Source: Desulfobacca_B sp046538075
Lineage (GTDB): Bacteria; Desulfobacterota; Desulfobaccia; Desulfobaccales; Desulfobaccaceae
Direction of reading: 5' to 3'
Assembly (NCBI GenBank): GCA_046538075.1
Contig: JBKHJN010000016.1
Span: forward strand, 1-58,608
Length of the DNA: 58,608 bases
The position numbers and the translations under genes are program-made. How positions within the stretch are numbered: position 1 is the first letter of the stretch; every line of letters begins with the position of its first letter. The notes beneath the pieces were generated by a model that saw only the letters and a program-made list of their open reading frames with translations, did no database searches and was not told where the DNA came from. Shown piece after piece: positions 16,635 to 25,123 of this stretch.

Positions 16635-17117
16635 ATGAAACAATACCAGGCGGAATACATCGGCGTCATTCATTCGCCGTTCACAGCCCTGGAAAATATG
16701 CCGATTCAGCCGGTAGGTGCCCAAGATGTCGAAGGTGAAGTCATTGTCGAGGAGAGATTCCAGGCCGGATTAAAAGACCTGAAGGGGTTCAGCCATATAT
16801 ATTTAATCTACCATTTTCACCAGGCCATCCGTACCGAACTGGAAGTTTTGCCCTACATGGACACCGAAAAACGCGGGGTGTTTGCCACCCGTTCGCCGCT
16901 CCGCCCTTCACACCTGGGCCTGTCCATTGTCGAGCTGCTGGGGATCGAAGGGAACCGGTTAAAGATTCGGGGGGTGGATATCCTGGACGGTACGCCGCTT
17001 TTGGATATCAAACCCTATATTCTACACTTTGATCACCGGGAAGGCGCCACTTCAGGCTGGATGAAATCTTCTCGGGAAGATGTGGAAGGCCGGCGCTCAG
17101 ACGACCGCTTCTCTTGA
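16635..17117 (+). CDS. trmO: tRNA (adenine-N6)-methyltransferase TrmO (TsaA/YaeB)
   Basis: TrmO methylates N6-threonylcarbamoyladenosine-37 of certain tRNAs using SAM. Visible family features are IGVIHSPF at the start, the LKGFSHIYLIYHFHQ strand-helix, and TRSPLRPSHLGLSIVELLG, the most conserved block. IKPYI closes the barrel. The ATG at 16635 follows an AGGGGAAGGG ribosome binding site; an upstream in-frame TTG at 16593 would add 14 unlikely residues. It is short (160 aa) because the C-terminal extra domain of E. coli TrmO is absent. It lies 50 bases after the antiporter gene and could be read with it. Confidence 0.85.
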   Translation: MKQYQAEYIGVIHSPFTALENMPIQPVGAQDVEGEVIVEERFQAGLKDLKGFSHIYLIYHFHQAIRTELEVLPYMDTEKRGVFATRSPLRPSHLGLSIVELLGIEGNRLKIRGVDILDGTPLLDIKPYILHFDHREGATSGWMKSSREDVEGRRSDDRFS

Positions 17118-17249
17118 AATCATTAATGGCGAATTGGCAACGATGTGTTGGAGGCCGGTTAAGGGATGTAAACAGGGTGGCCTGCCCGTTGCCAGGGGTT
17201 GCAATCGGCCTTTTTTGTTGCTATAGTTTTATTAAAGGAGGGCAAAGAA

Positions 17250-17429
17250 ATGGCTTTATATGTTCATTGCGCCTGTGAGCAATGCTACCCTCATCCTGAC
17301 TGCGTCATCGTTGAAGACATGAATTCGCTGCCGGAGGATTGCATCTTGACCCAGGAGGAGTATGACCAGCTCCCCGAGGAAGAGAAAAAACTGTGGCAGC
17401 CCATCTGTGAGTCGGCCTGCAGGGTTTAG
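17250..17429 (+). CDS. Small cysteine-rich acidic protein (59 aa)
   Basis: The protein is unrecognised but very likely real: AAAGGAGG lies 9 bases before the ATG and a strong terminator follows the gene (17527). Six of 59 residues are Cys, five of them in the first half or at the end (CACEQC near 7-12, CV at 18, CIL near 31, then C near 52 and 56). There is also a PHPDC motif, which suggests a metal site, perhaps zinc or iron. The middle is strongly acidic. It stands alone between trmO and thiC. Confidence 0.72.
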   Translation: MALYVHCACEQCYPHPDCVIVEDMNSLPEDCILTQEEYDQLPEEEKKLWQPICESACRV

Positions 17430-17439
17430 TTTAGTGCCA

Positions 17440-17460
17440 CCAAGGGATTAAAACCCTTGG
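17440..17460. repeat. Hairpin CCAAGGG/CCCTTGG after the Cys-rich gene
   Basis: A perfect 7-bp stem with a 7-base A/T loop lies 10 bases after the stop codon. There is no T-run. It is followed by a stronger terminator at 17527. Confidence 0.4.
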
Positions 17461-17526
17461 CGAGTCGATTGCCATAATCAGGGGTGGCTTGGGCTTGCTA
17501 ACCTCTAAATTATATTAGAATAATTA

Positions 17527-17558
17527 CCACGGAAGCCGGGCGGCTTGCCGTGGTTTTT
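17527..17558. terminator. Bidirectional intrinsic terminator
   Basis: CCACGG pairs with CCGTGG and the inner AAGCC with GGCTT. TTTTTAAT follows on the + strand and a T-rich stretch on the - strand. It separates the Cys-rich gene (+) from the end of thiC (-). Confidence 0.75.
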
Positions 17559-17629
17559 AATATCCCGATGGCGGCTTAAGTTTGCCCCCAACCTTGCTGG
17601 ACAGCACCTCCGCTGGCCAAAATTGCCGA

Positions 17630-18895
17630 TTATCCCTCGTCGAAGCGTTCGTCAAAAATCTTCATGGCACAGAACCGGCCGCACATGGTGCACTGATCCT
17701 GCTGAGCCTGGCTTATTTCACGGTAGCGCCGGGCTTTTTGCGGATCGATGGCCAGATCGATTTGGGTTTCCCAATCCAATGCCCGACGGGCTTGGGACAT
17801 CTTGAGGTCCCAATCGGCGGCGCCAGTAATGCCGTTGGCGAGGTCCGCGGCATGGGCAGCGATGCGGGAGGCGATGACCCCGTCGACGACGTCTTCCACT
17901 TCAGGCAGTTTCAGGTGTTCGGCGGGAGTAACATAACACAGAAAAGAGGCCCCCAGGCTGGCGGCCATGGCCCCACCAATAGCTCCGGCGATGTGATCAT
18001 ATCCTGCCGCCACATCGGTGACCAGCGGTCCCAGGACATAAAAGGGCGCGCCCTGGCAATATTTCTGCTGCAGCCGCATATTCCTTTTGATCATGGACAT
18101 GGGCAGATGCCCCGGTCCTTCCACGATTACCTGAACCCCTTGAGCCCAGGCCCGCTGAGTCAACTCACCCTGAATCTTCAGTTCGTGCAATTGGGCCCGA
18201 TCCGTGGCATCGGCCAGGCAGCCGGGCCGGAGGCCATCTCCCAGGCTCAGGGTCACGTCGTATTGCCGGGCGATCTCCAGCAGGGCATCATAGTGCTCGT
18301 AAAGCGGATTTTCCTGTTGGTGACGCCGCATCCAGGCTGCCAGAAAAGCGCCGCCGCGCGACACCACCCCGGTGACCCGGCGCTTCAAGAGCGGCAGGGC
18401 CTTCCGGGTAACCCCGCAATGGACGGTGACAAAATCTACCCCCTGGCGGGCATGCAGGCGCACCGCTTCAATGATTTGCTCGCCGGTGATTTCTTCCAGG
18501 CTGTCGGCTTCGGCCATGACCTGATAAATCGGCACGGTCCCGAAGGGCAGCGGGCATTGGGCCAGGAGGGTGGTCCGGATTTTATCAAGATCCCCGCCAG
18601 TGGACAGGTCCATCACTGTATGGGCGCCGCAGCGAATGGCGGCCGCTAATTTGCGTTGCTCCTTTTCCAGGCTGGCATCCGGGGGGGAAGTGCCGATGTT
18701 GGCGTTGACCTTGACCCGTACCCCGGTGCCAATGGCAATGGGATCGAGATTGTGATGTTCCTGGTTGGCCGGTACTGCCAGGGAACCTTGGGCCAGACCG
18801 GCGCGAATGAATTCCGCCGAACAGCCCTCTTTTTGGGCCGCGGCCTCCATGGCCGGGGTAATCTGGCCGGCTAAAGCGGCTTGACGTTGAGTCAT
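17630..18895 (-). CDS. thiC: Phosphomethylpyrimidine synthase ThiC
   Basis: ThiC is a non-canonical radical SAM enzyme that rearranges aminoimidazole ribotide to the HMP-phosphate of thiamine. The C-terminal cluster motif CTMCGRFC (C402, C405, C409) binds 4Fe-4S. Core motifs VKVNANIGTS, DLSTGGDL, TVHCGV, SRGGAFLAAW, LGDGLRPG and EGPGHLPM are all present. Length is 421 aa, as in the shorter ThiC of anaerobes. The close homologue BzaF (5-hydroxybenzimidazole synthase, for lower cobamide ligands) is nearly the same size and cannot be fully excluded. GGAG precedes the ATG. No TPP riboswitch is visible upstream. It is monocistronic. Confidence 0.88.
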   Translation of the reverse strand: MTQRQAALAGQITPAMEAAAQKEGCSAEFIRAGLAQGSLAVPANQEHHNLDPIAIGTGVRVKVNANIGTSPPDASLEKEQRKLAAAIRCGAHTVMDLSTGGDLDKIRTTLLAQCPLPFGTVPIYQVMAEADSLEEITGEQIIEAVRLHARQGVDFVTVHCGVTRKALPLLKRRVTGVVSRGGAFLAAWMRRHQQENPLYEHYDALLEIARQYDVTLSLGDGLRPGCLADATDRAQLHELKIQGELTQRAWAQGVQVIVEGPGHLPMSMIKRNMRLQQKYCQGAPFYVLGPLVTDVAAGYDHIAGAIGGAMAASLGASFLCYVTPAEHLKLPEVEDVVDGVIASRIAAHAADLANGITGAADWDLKMSQARRALDWETQIDLAIDPQKARRYREISQAQQDQCTMCGRFCAMKIFDERFDEG

Positions 18896-19150
18896 TACTT
18901 ACTCCTGAATTTAAGCCAGGCAATAAAATTGATAGTCAATATAGTTCGTTTATTATTCTATCAAAAGCTGGCCAAGAAAAAAAGTTGCGCGCCTCCGATT
19001 GATAAGACAAAGCCGTCTTGGGGGTCCATATATGGCCGGCCGCCCAGGCTGAACCGGGATTGCCTGAAAAGAAAGCTTTCCATTTCAGTGCGATTCTGGT
19101 ATGCATTAATATAAGTTTAAGTTCGAAAAGGATAAATCAAGGGGCCAACA

Positions 19151-19534
19151 TTGTTTATTTTTACCAAGATTGCCGAAAATCGTATTCGCGAGGCCATGGC
19201 CGAGGGCGTTTTTGATAATTTGCCAGGCAAAGGCCAGCCCCTCAAGCTGGAAGACGAAAGCCATATCCCTCCCGAGTTGCGCATGGCTTACAAGATTCTC
19301 AAAATGGCTGACTGTCTGCCCCCCGAACTGGAATTGAAAAAAGATATTGTCCGCATGCAAGACCTGATCGCCAACCTTCCCGACGAAGCTGAAAAATTCA
19401 AACAAATGCAGCGGTTGAACTTCTATGTGATGAAGTTAAATATGATGCGCAAGGTTTCCCCGCTGTTGCAGGAACATGAGGAATACACCAGCAAGATTCT
19501 TGAGCGCTTAGGCTCAGGGCGGGACAAAGCTTAA
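19151..19534 (+). CDS. DUF1992 (DnaJC28-like conserved domain) protein
   Basis: This small helical protein matches the DUF1992/DnaJ-homologue-C28 conserved domain. It starts with AENRIREAMAEGVFDNLPGKG, and continues with QPLKLED and a helix around RMAYKILKMADCLPPELE. No J-domain is present. Function is unknown. It starts with TTG at 19151; there is no in-frame ATG before the conserved IAENRI. An acyltransferase gene follows 50 bases later on the same strand. Confidence 0.82.
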   Translation: MFIFTKIAENRIREAMAEGVFDNLPGKGQPLKLEDESHIPPELRMAYKILKMADCLPPELELKKDIVRMQDLIANLPDEAEKFKQMQRLNFYVMKLNMMRKVSPLLQEHEEYTSKILERLGSGRDKA

Positions 19535-19584
19535 GGGAGCTCAAACCATAACCTCGTCAGCTCGCCTGACCCCAGCCAACCTCT

Positions 19585-20244
19585 ATGAAAATCGATTCCC
19601 CGCTGGTGAACAAACTACTGCCTTCCCTGGGGGCGGTGCTATTGCGAGGAATTTATCGAACCTGCCCTCAGACCACCCAGGGTGAGGACCAAGAAGCCCG
19701 CCTTTTAGCTCAGGGTAGACCGGTTTTATATACGTTGTGGCATTGTCATCTCAGTTATCTCCTCTATTATTTCCGCCATCGGCAGGGGGTGGTGATGGCC
19801 AGCCCCTCCCGGGATGGCCAGCTGATCGGACGGATAGCCCAGAAATTAGGTTTTATTGTTTGCCCTGGTTCCCGACACAAAGGAGGACTTTCGGCTCTCC
19901 ACCACATGGCCGCTTATATCCGCCGGGGTCATATTGCCGGCTTGGTCGCCGATGGCTCCCGGGGTCCGGCCCGGGTGGCGCAGAAAGGGCCCCTGGTGCT
20001 GGCCCGGGAAACCCAGGTGCCGATCCTGCCGCTGGCGGTGGCCAGCCGCAGGAAGATCATCTTCAACAGTTGGGACCATTTTGAGTTAACCCTGCCCTTC
20101 AGCGACATAACCCTGTTATTCGGAGCCCCGCTCTATATCCCCCCCCACGACCGGGGACCCCGGCTGGAATACTGGCGTCAGGAATTAGAAGCCCGCCTTA
20201 ATCATCTCTTCCTAAAAAGCCATCAGCAATATCCGCCGATTTAA
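19585..20244 (+). CDS. DUF374 lysophospholipid acyltransferase family protein
   Basis: This protein belongs to the DUF374 branch of the PlsC/LPLAT acyltransferase superfamily. The usual HX4D catalytic motif is replaced in this branch; here LWHCHLSYLLYYF and SPSRDGQLIGRIAQKLGF stand at the acyl-acceptor site. GSRHKGGLSAL and LVADGSRGPARVAQKGP match the substrate-binding region. It probably acts at the inner membrane in lipid A or glycerolipid acylation, though the exact acceptor is unknown. Length (219 aa) is typical. It has no lipid A genes as neighbours here. Confidence 0.85.
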   Translation: MKIDSPLVNKLLPSLGAVLLRGIYRTCPQTTQGEDQEARLLAQGRPVLYTLWHCHLSYLLYYFRHRQGVVMASPSRDGQLIGRIAQKLGFIVCPGSRHKGGLSALHHMAAYIRRGHIAGLVADGSRGPARVAQKGPLVLARETQVPILPLAVASRRKIIFNSWDHFELTLPFSDITLLFGAPLYIPPHDRGPRLEYWRQELEARLNHLFLKSHQQYPPI

Positions 20245-20342
20245 ACGAAAAAAATATCTTTAGTTCCCTATTTATAGTTTGCCTTTTGCCCTGGAACTGG
20301 ATATAAATTTAGTCAGGTTAAGGAGATTGTAAGAGGAATACA

Positions 20343-21146
20343 ATGCGTTTAGAAGACTTAGATAGCAACACCGTGCGCAGTTTGGGCACGCCCGAGAATA
20401 TAGCCCAGGCGCAGGAGTTGGTGGAAAATAATCAGGTGCGTTACCGTTACCGCCTGCCAGATCGACTTCAAGCGGGAATTTTGGATAATAATGTCTTTCG
20501 GGTGGAAGTCCTGATCGAAGATGGTCAGCTAAAATATAACTATCCCTACCCTTGGGAAGGAGAATCCTGGTCTCCTCACGCCTTGGCGGTTCTATGGGCC
20601 TGGGTTAATGACCCCGAGAGCTTTTTGCAGCGCAACACCCTCAAGGAAAGGCTAAAGCAATACTCCAAGAATGAATTAGTTCGGATAATCCTGGAGCTGG
20701 CCGACCGGGTTCTGGAAGTTAGAGATATTCTGAAACAAGAAAACCCAGAATTAGAGGACATTCTGGAAAGCATCGATCAGATAATGGCTGAATTCAGTGA
20801 ATCTGTAACCCCATCTTTGACCAAGGTTGAGGAGAAACTGCGCCGCGCCCAGACCCATGCCGATCGGCTGTCCCAAACCGGTCGCCTGTCCGAAGCCCGG
20901 GCCATCTATTTCTATATCTTGGACAATATCCTGGGTCTGGAAGAAGATCGAGGCCAAGTTGATCTATTGTCCCCGGAGCTGAAACAAGAACTCTACGAGG
21001 AATATTGTCAGCTCATCCATGAAGATCGCCACCTCGACCGCCAGTTGGTGCAGCAAGAGATCGAACAACTGGAAAGCCGTCCTTACGCAGCCCAAAGCTC
21101 TTTGGATTTCACTGAGATTAAAAAAGCCATTTCAGAACCGGCTTAA
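20343..21146 (+). CDS. SWIM-like protein lacking zinc ligands
   Basis: The N-terminal about 95 residues have the layout of a SWIM zinc-finger domain. Beta strands (RYRYRLPDRLQAGI, FRVEVLIEDGQLKYNY) are followed by SWSPHALAVLWAW, where SWIM proteins have CxC...CxH-x-A-LL-A-W. Here the first two Cys positions read YPY and the third is serine or tryptophan; only the His remains, so zinc binding is unlikely. The rest (residues 100-267) is charged helical, with coiled-coil tendency at about 130-215. AAGGAG precedes the start. Function is unknown; SWIM domains bind DNA or proteins. Confidence 0.6.
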   Translation: MRLEDLDSNTVRSLGTPENIAQAQELVENNQVRYRYRLPDRLQAGILDNNVFRVEVLIEDGQLKYNYPYPWEGESWSPHALAVLWAWVNDPESFLQRNTLKERLKQYSKNELVRIILELADRVLEVRDILKQENPELEDILESIDQIMAEFSESVTPSLTKVEEKLRRAQTHADRLSQTGRLSEARAIYFYILDNILGLEEDRGQVDLLSPELKQELYEEYCQLIHEDRHLDRQLVQQEIEQLESRPYAAQSSLDFTEIKKAISEPA

Positions 21147-21247
21147 CCAAGGGCAGGAAGTTATACCCCATAAATGTAATCGCGCATGCCACGCGTTGTT
21201 GGGGATGGGCCAGAAGGGAAATTTAATCTATAAGGTCTGCAACATTG

Positions 21248-21268
21248 GCGGCTTAAGGGCTCAGCCGC
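21248..21268. terminator. Hairpin between convergent genes
   Basis: GCGGCT/AGCCGC with a 9-base loop lies between the SWIM-like gene (+) and the HPr-fusion gene (-). AATTT follows on the + strand. It is a moderate terminator candidate. Confidence 0.45.
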
Positions 21269-21297
21269 AATTTACCCCTGGAGCTTGGAGCTTCCAT

Positions 21298-22611
21298 CTA
21301 TTTCAGGTAGACCAGCTCAGAGGGTAGGGAGATACCTTTGCCCATGGTGTCTTCTCCGTAATTGATGCTGGCCAGGACCTGAATATCGGCCAAGGCGCGG
21401 GCATCGCCGGTAAAGGTCACCTGAGAGCGGTTTTCCCGGTGCACCTTGCCCCCGGCCCACTGCAGTTCCAGGATCGAACTGGCGTCGAAGCGATCTTCCC
21501 CCACCACCATTTCCACTTTACCGCCATAGTGCTGGACGATTTTGGCTACCAACATGCAGGGACGGCTGTGAAAACCCAGTTTGACCGGCACCCCCACAGT
21601 AACTTCGGCCCGTTCGATGTAGTTATTCAGCAGGTCCTGAGACACCGGTTTGCCTTTGGCTAAATATTCATTGCAATAAAAAATCGCATAATTTACAATG
21701 GCATCCAGCAGACAGTCGGGATCGACCAGTTCTCTGATCAGGCTCTGGATTTGCCGGTAGAAATTGTTGTGGCCGATATCAAAGATGTGGCGTTCATAAA
21801 AATGGGAAAGGCGGCCCCCCAGTTCCAAAAGATGCAAGGCGATGGAAATATGATCCCGCAGGCATTTTAGCTGCTGGCTGCCCGGCCCCCGGGTAGGACG
21901 TCCAACATAGGTATCATAGGAGGACTGCAGGTTGTGGATCGCCATCTCATACCGGCGCAGTACTTCTTCGTTGGCTTTAAGGGGAATAATCGACTTTAAT
22001 TCGTCCAGGGGAAATTTTTTGTAAAATCCCAACGCTGCGAATTCTTTGCAAATATTTAAATAAGCAGTGGTAATCCGTACAATATTTTTTCTCTCTTCCA
22101 GCAGGTTCTGGTCGGCAATATCAGACTCCAGCAACTGGTGAGACGAAAGATTGGAGAAGCGCTCGCGCTTAAGGGCAAAGGCAGGGATGCTTAAGCCCAA
22201 ATGTTGGGCCTCTTCCAATAGCCTGCGGCAGAGCTGGAAGAGAGTGTCAAATAACAATTTGTGGACTTTATAACTGGCGGTCAGGAAAGAATCCTCCTGT
22301 CCGATTTCGTAAAATTCCATCCGGCTGACAATATGTTTCATGGTGAACAGGGCGGAGGCAAAATTCAGCACTGACGCTACCAGCTCGCGGTAGGTATACC
22401 AGCTTAAGTTATTTCTGGCCCCATGGTAGTCCAGCAAATCTTCCACCAATTTGGAGGCATAAATCAGCCGGGCGTAAAGGCGTTCGGTATCACGTTCCTG
22501 ATCCAGGGAATCATGGACAAAAAACTGGCACAGCTCTAAAAGCTCATCGGAAAAATTATTGGCCAGCTTGAGGAAGATTTTAAAGGGTATGATCTCAAAC
22601 TTTGAGCTCAT
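21298..22611 (-). CDS. Helical protein with C-terminal HPr domain
   Basis: About 335 N-terminal residues are helical and resemble nothing recognised. The C-terminal 90 residues are an HPr phosphocarrier domain. The phosphorylatable histidine is H348 in VKLGFHSRPCMLVAKIV (HPr consensus GLHARP). The second signature FDASSILELQWAGG (about 375-388) stands where HPr has the Ser46 region, so a regulatory serine (S378 or S379) may be present. HPr normally receives phosphate from enzyme I of the PTS, but no PTS enzyme is encoded here. PEP-synthase-like proteins with a mobile histidine are encoded at 33.8 and 39.2 kb. A regulatory rather than sugar-uptake role is likely. Confidence 0.8.
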   Translation of the reverse strand: MSSKFEIIPFKIFLKLANNFSDELLELCQFFVHDSLDQERDTERLYARLIYASKLVEDLLDYHGARNNLSWYTYRELVASVLNFASALFTMKHIVSRMEFYEIGQEDSFLTASYKVHKLLFDTLFQLCRRLLEEAQHLGLSIPAFALKRERFSNLSSHQLLESDIADQNLLEERKNIVRITTAYLNICKEFAALGFYKKFPLDELKSIIPLKANEEVLRRYEMAIHNLQSSYDTYVGRPTRGPGSQQLKCLRDHISIALHLLELGGRLSHFYERHIFDIGHNNFYRQIQSLIRELVDPDCLLDAIVNYAIFYCNEYLAKGKPVSQDLLNNYIERAEVTVGVPVKLGFHSRPCMLVAKIVQHYGGKVEMVVGEDRFDASSILELQWAGGKVHRENRSQVTFTGDARALADIQVLASINYGEDTMGKGISLPSELVYLK

Positions 22612-22927
22612 CCAGCCTGACCTCTTGGGTGATGATAGACCTAATCACAGGCGAAGACCTGATAATAATTTACCAAAACCTAAAGGTTGTTTAAAGTTCT
22701 AGCCGCAGCCGGACTGGGAACTGCCCCGGCGGCCGCGCCTCCGGGTTTAAGTCAGTTACAACTGCCACCAGGCTTCTGATATTTTGGTATGTTTTCCCAT
22801 ACCTGGTGCATCAACTTATCACGATCTCCTTAAGGGGGCAATTTTCTTTTAGCCCGGAACTGGAACGCCTCATGCTCAAAAGGTAAGCCAGTTCATTCAA
22901 TTCAGCAAGAGATTTGGAGGAGGGGCA
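22612..22927. other. Gap between divergent genes (HPr fusion and fabF)
   Basis: No gene is seen. A GC-rich stretch lies at 22700-22745 and a 6-bp hairpin (GGTATG/CATACC, 22786-22803) in the middle. AT-rich stretches could hold promoters, but none is near consensus. Confidence 0.4.
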
Positions 22928-24253
22928 TTGAAGATACGCAAAACTGTAGGTTTCAGACGGGTAGTAGTAACCGGACTCGGCCTTATCTCTCCCTTGGGCA
23001 ACGAAGTCTCCAGCGCCTGGAAGCGATTATTGGCAGGCGAATCTGGGGTCACCCAGATCACCCGGTTCGGGGAAAGTCTGGAGGAATTTTGCCAGCGCTT
23101 CAAGGTTCCCAAAGATTTCCCCCTGATTGCTGGAGAAGTGAAAAATTTTGATCTGAAAGAGTTAATGAGGGCTCGCAAGCACAACCTGGATAAAGAAGAC
23201 CTGAAACTGCCCAAATACACTGACCGGTTTACCCAATACGCCCTAGCCGCCAGCCTGGAGGCGGTAAATGACAGCGGCCTGGATCTGGAAGTCGAAGACC
23301 CCAATCGGGTCGGAATAATTATTGCCAGCGGTATGGGCGGAGTCGGCAGCTGGGAAGAGCAGCATGAGAAACTGCTTACCGAAGGCGTCAAAAAAATATC
23401 TCCTTTTTTGGTCCCCAGGTTGTTGCCCAACCTGGCCGCCGGTAATGTCTCCATCAGTTTCCGGGCCAAAGGCCCCAATGCCGCCTTATCCACCGCCTGC
23501 GCGGCGGGCGCCCATGCCATTGGGGCCGCCTTTCGGTCCATCCAGTTAGGAGAAGCCGAGCTGATGGCCAGCGGCGGCACCGAAGCCGCCATCACCCCGC
23601 TAACCATGACCGGCTTTTATCGGATGGGAGCCCTGGCCACCGGCTTTAACGACCGCCCGGGGCAGGCCAGTCGGCCTTTTGACCAGGAGCATCGGGGGTT
23701 TGTCATGGCCGATGGCGCCGGCATCCTGATCCTGGAGGAACTCGACCACGCCCGGCAGCGGGGAGCCAAAATCTATGCCGAGCTCATCGGCTTCGGGATG
23801 ACCGGCGATGCCCGGCACATAACCGATCCTGACCTGGAGGGCGCTACCCGCTGCATGGAGGTGGCCCTCAAAGACGCCGGCATTAGCCCCCAGGAAGTGG
23901 ATTACATCAATCCCCACGCCACCTCTACTCCGGTAGGGGACCGCAACGAGGCCAAGGCCATCAAGGCGTTGACCCAAAATTGCTCGCCCGGACCCTTGGT
24001 TAGCGCCACTAAATCGATGACTGGACATCAGTTAGGCGCGGCCGGGGCAGTGGAAGCGATCTTTACCATTCTCAGTCTGAAAGAAGGGCGGGTGCCACCC
24101 ACCATTAACCTGGAGGTGGCGGATCCCGAATGCGAGGGCCTCAATTATGTCAAAGACCAGGCCCGGGAGGTTTCGCTGCGCTATGCCCTGTCTAATTCCT
24201 TCGGCTTCGGCGGCACTAACGCGGCCCTGATCTTCCAGCGCTATGAGGAGTAA
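22928..24253 (+). CDS. fabF: 3-oxoacyl-ACP synthase II (FabF type)
   Basis: This beta-ketoacyl-ACP synthase catalyses elongation of acyl-ACP with malonyl-ACP. The catalytic triad is C191 (ALSTACAAGAHAIG), H330 (INPHATSTPVGDRNE) and H367 (KSMTGHQLGAAG). The Gly-rich end NSFGFGGTNAALIF is intact. The start is TTG after GGAGGAGGGG. At 441 aa it is slightly longer than E. coli FabF (413), with an insertion near residues 50-95 (ending KLPKYTDR). It is not next to acpP or fabG, so it may be a second synthase or serve a specialised acyl product. Confidence 0.88.
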   Translation: MKIRKTVGFRRVVVTGLGLISPLGNEVSSAWKRLLAGESGVTQITRFGESLEEFCQRFKVPKDFPLIAGEVKNFDLKELMRARKHNLDKEDLKLPKYTDRFTQYALAASLEAVNDSGLDLEVEDPNRVGIIIASGMGGVGSWEEQHEKLLTEGVKKISPFLVPRLLPNLAAGNVSISFRAKGPNAALSTACAAGAHAIGAAFRSIQLGEAELMASGGTEAAITPLTMTGFYRMGALATGFNDRPGQASRPFDQEHRGFVMADGAGILILEELDHARQRGAKIYAELIGFGMTGDARHITDPDLEGATRCMEVALKDAGISPQEVDYINPHATSTPVGDRNEAKAIKALTQNCSPGPLVSATKSMTGHQLGAAGAVEAIFTILSLKEGRVPPTINLEVADPECEGLNYVKDQAREVSLRYALSNSFGFGGTNAALIFQRYEE

Positions 24254-24404
24254 ATAAAGGTCGGCTGGTGGCCAATATCTATCGAGGAGCTTTTCTGGCG
24301 GATTCTGGGAAACTGGTGGGACCAGCGGATATTAGCAACAAGCTCAACCCCGTCAGGGGCCGTGTTCGACCCTGCCTGGGTTGTTAGTTTAAAATGGTTC
24401 TTAA

Positions 24405-24521
24405 TTAATCCTGCTGAAACTGGATATTGCCGCTGTCAAGATTGCCGCACTTATGATACCCATTTTGGGGGCCATCGATGAGCTCAATCGCAATCCAGTC
24501 GCCATAGCCAGCACCGGGCAT
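24405..24521 (-). CDS. Possible 38-aa protein
   Basis: A short open frame reads MPGAGYGDWIAIELIDGPQ and ends in GNIQFQQD. An AAGGAC sequence lies 8 bases before the ATG. The composition (Trp, Asp, Gly, a single Cys in HKCG) looks protein-like rather than random. It was not recognised. It may be a small gene or the end of a decayed one; the rest of the 364-base gap (24254-24616) holds nothing else clear. Confidence 0.35.
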   Translation of the reverse strand: MPGAGYGDWIAIELIDGPQNGYHKCGNLDSGNIQFQQD

Positions 24522-24616
24522 TATCCGTCCTTGAACACTCTCATCGGGATGCGAATTTTAAGGTGTCAAGATAGATTCTGCTAGACTTTTAGCGATGGCG
24601 TTGATCTTTAAAGAGA

Positions 24617-25123
24617 TTAAAATACAGTAAATTCCACTTCCTGCTGAGCCATGCCATAGCCAGTAGTGACTTTGACCACCAGGGTATAGGTTCCCGGCTC
24701 GGCCTGAGCGGGAAGCTGGATATCCACTTGATTTTCCCAGGTGCCGTTGGGGTTGCGGGTTTCGGTTACCTTGACCTGACCGACGGTTCGACCCTGATAA
24801 CGCACTGCCTGAGCAATGGTTACCGGGATGGCCAGCTTCTCCGGAGTCAGGATAGTATAGGAGGTGGTCAGAGTGATGGAGTCGCCGGGTTGTACCCATT
24901 TGGGACTGATCTCGACCTCTTCCAGACGCACCACGCAGCCGCCGGTGGGACAGTAGTTATATTTAGCCGCAGCATCTTCCCGCGACAGTTTGATCTGTTC
25001 CTGATAGCGCCCCCAGAGCAGGTTGCCCAACTGCTTGACTCCGCTCTGTTTGGGCTCGCAGGCGCTGATCAAGATAATCATCAAACTCAGGCCGATCCAA
25101 CATCTCTGCCAAGTGCTGGGCAT
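24617..25123 (-). CDS. Lipoprotein with Ig-like fold
   Basis: This exported lipoprotein has a signal peptide with lipobox LISAC, giving a lipidated Cys at 22. A short helix (about 25-50) is followed by CPTGGC (disulfide candidate) and a beta-rich C-terminal domain (70-168) that looks like an Ig/Fn3-type fold (WVQPGDSITLTTSYTIL, PAQAEPGTYTLVVKV). The fold suggests a periplasmic or cell-surface binding module. Function is unknown. It is monocistronic, and the divergent histidine kinase starts 375 bases away. Confidence 0.75.
   Translation of the reverse strand: MPSTWQRCWIGLSLMIILISACEPKQSGVKQLGNLLWGRYQEQIKLSREDAAAKYNYCPTGGCVVRLEEVEISPKWVQPGDSITLTTSYTILTPEKLAIPVTIAQAVRYQGRTVGQVKVTETRNPNGTWENQVDIQLPAQAEPGTYTLVVKVTTGYGMAQQEVEFTVF

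Noticed and set aside
18896..19150. Possible TPP riboswitch before thiC
   Set aside because: The conserved CTGAGA and the partner TGATCTGG-like core are not present on the - strand upstream of the start.
22786..22803. Hairpin GGTATG/CATACC as a regulator site or terminator
   Set aside because: Only six pairs, no T-run and no known operator resemblance; too weak to call.
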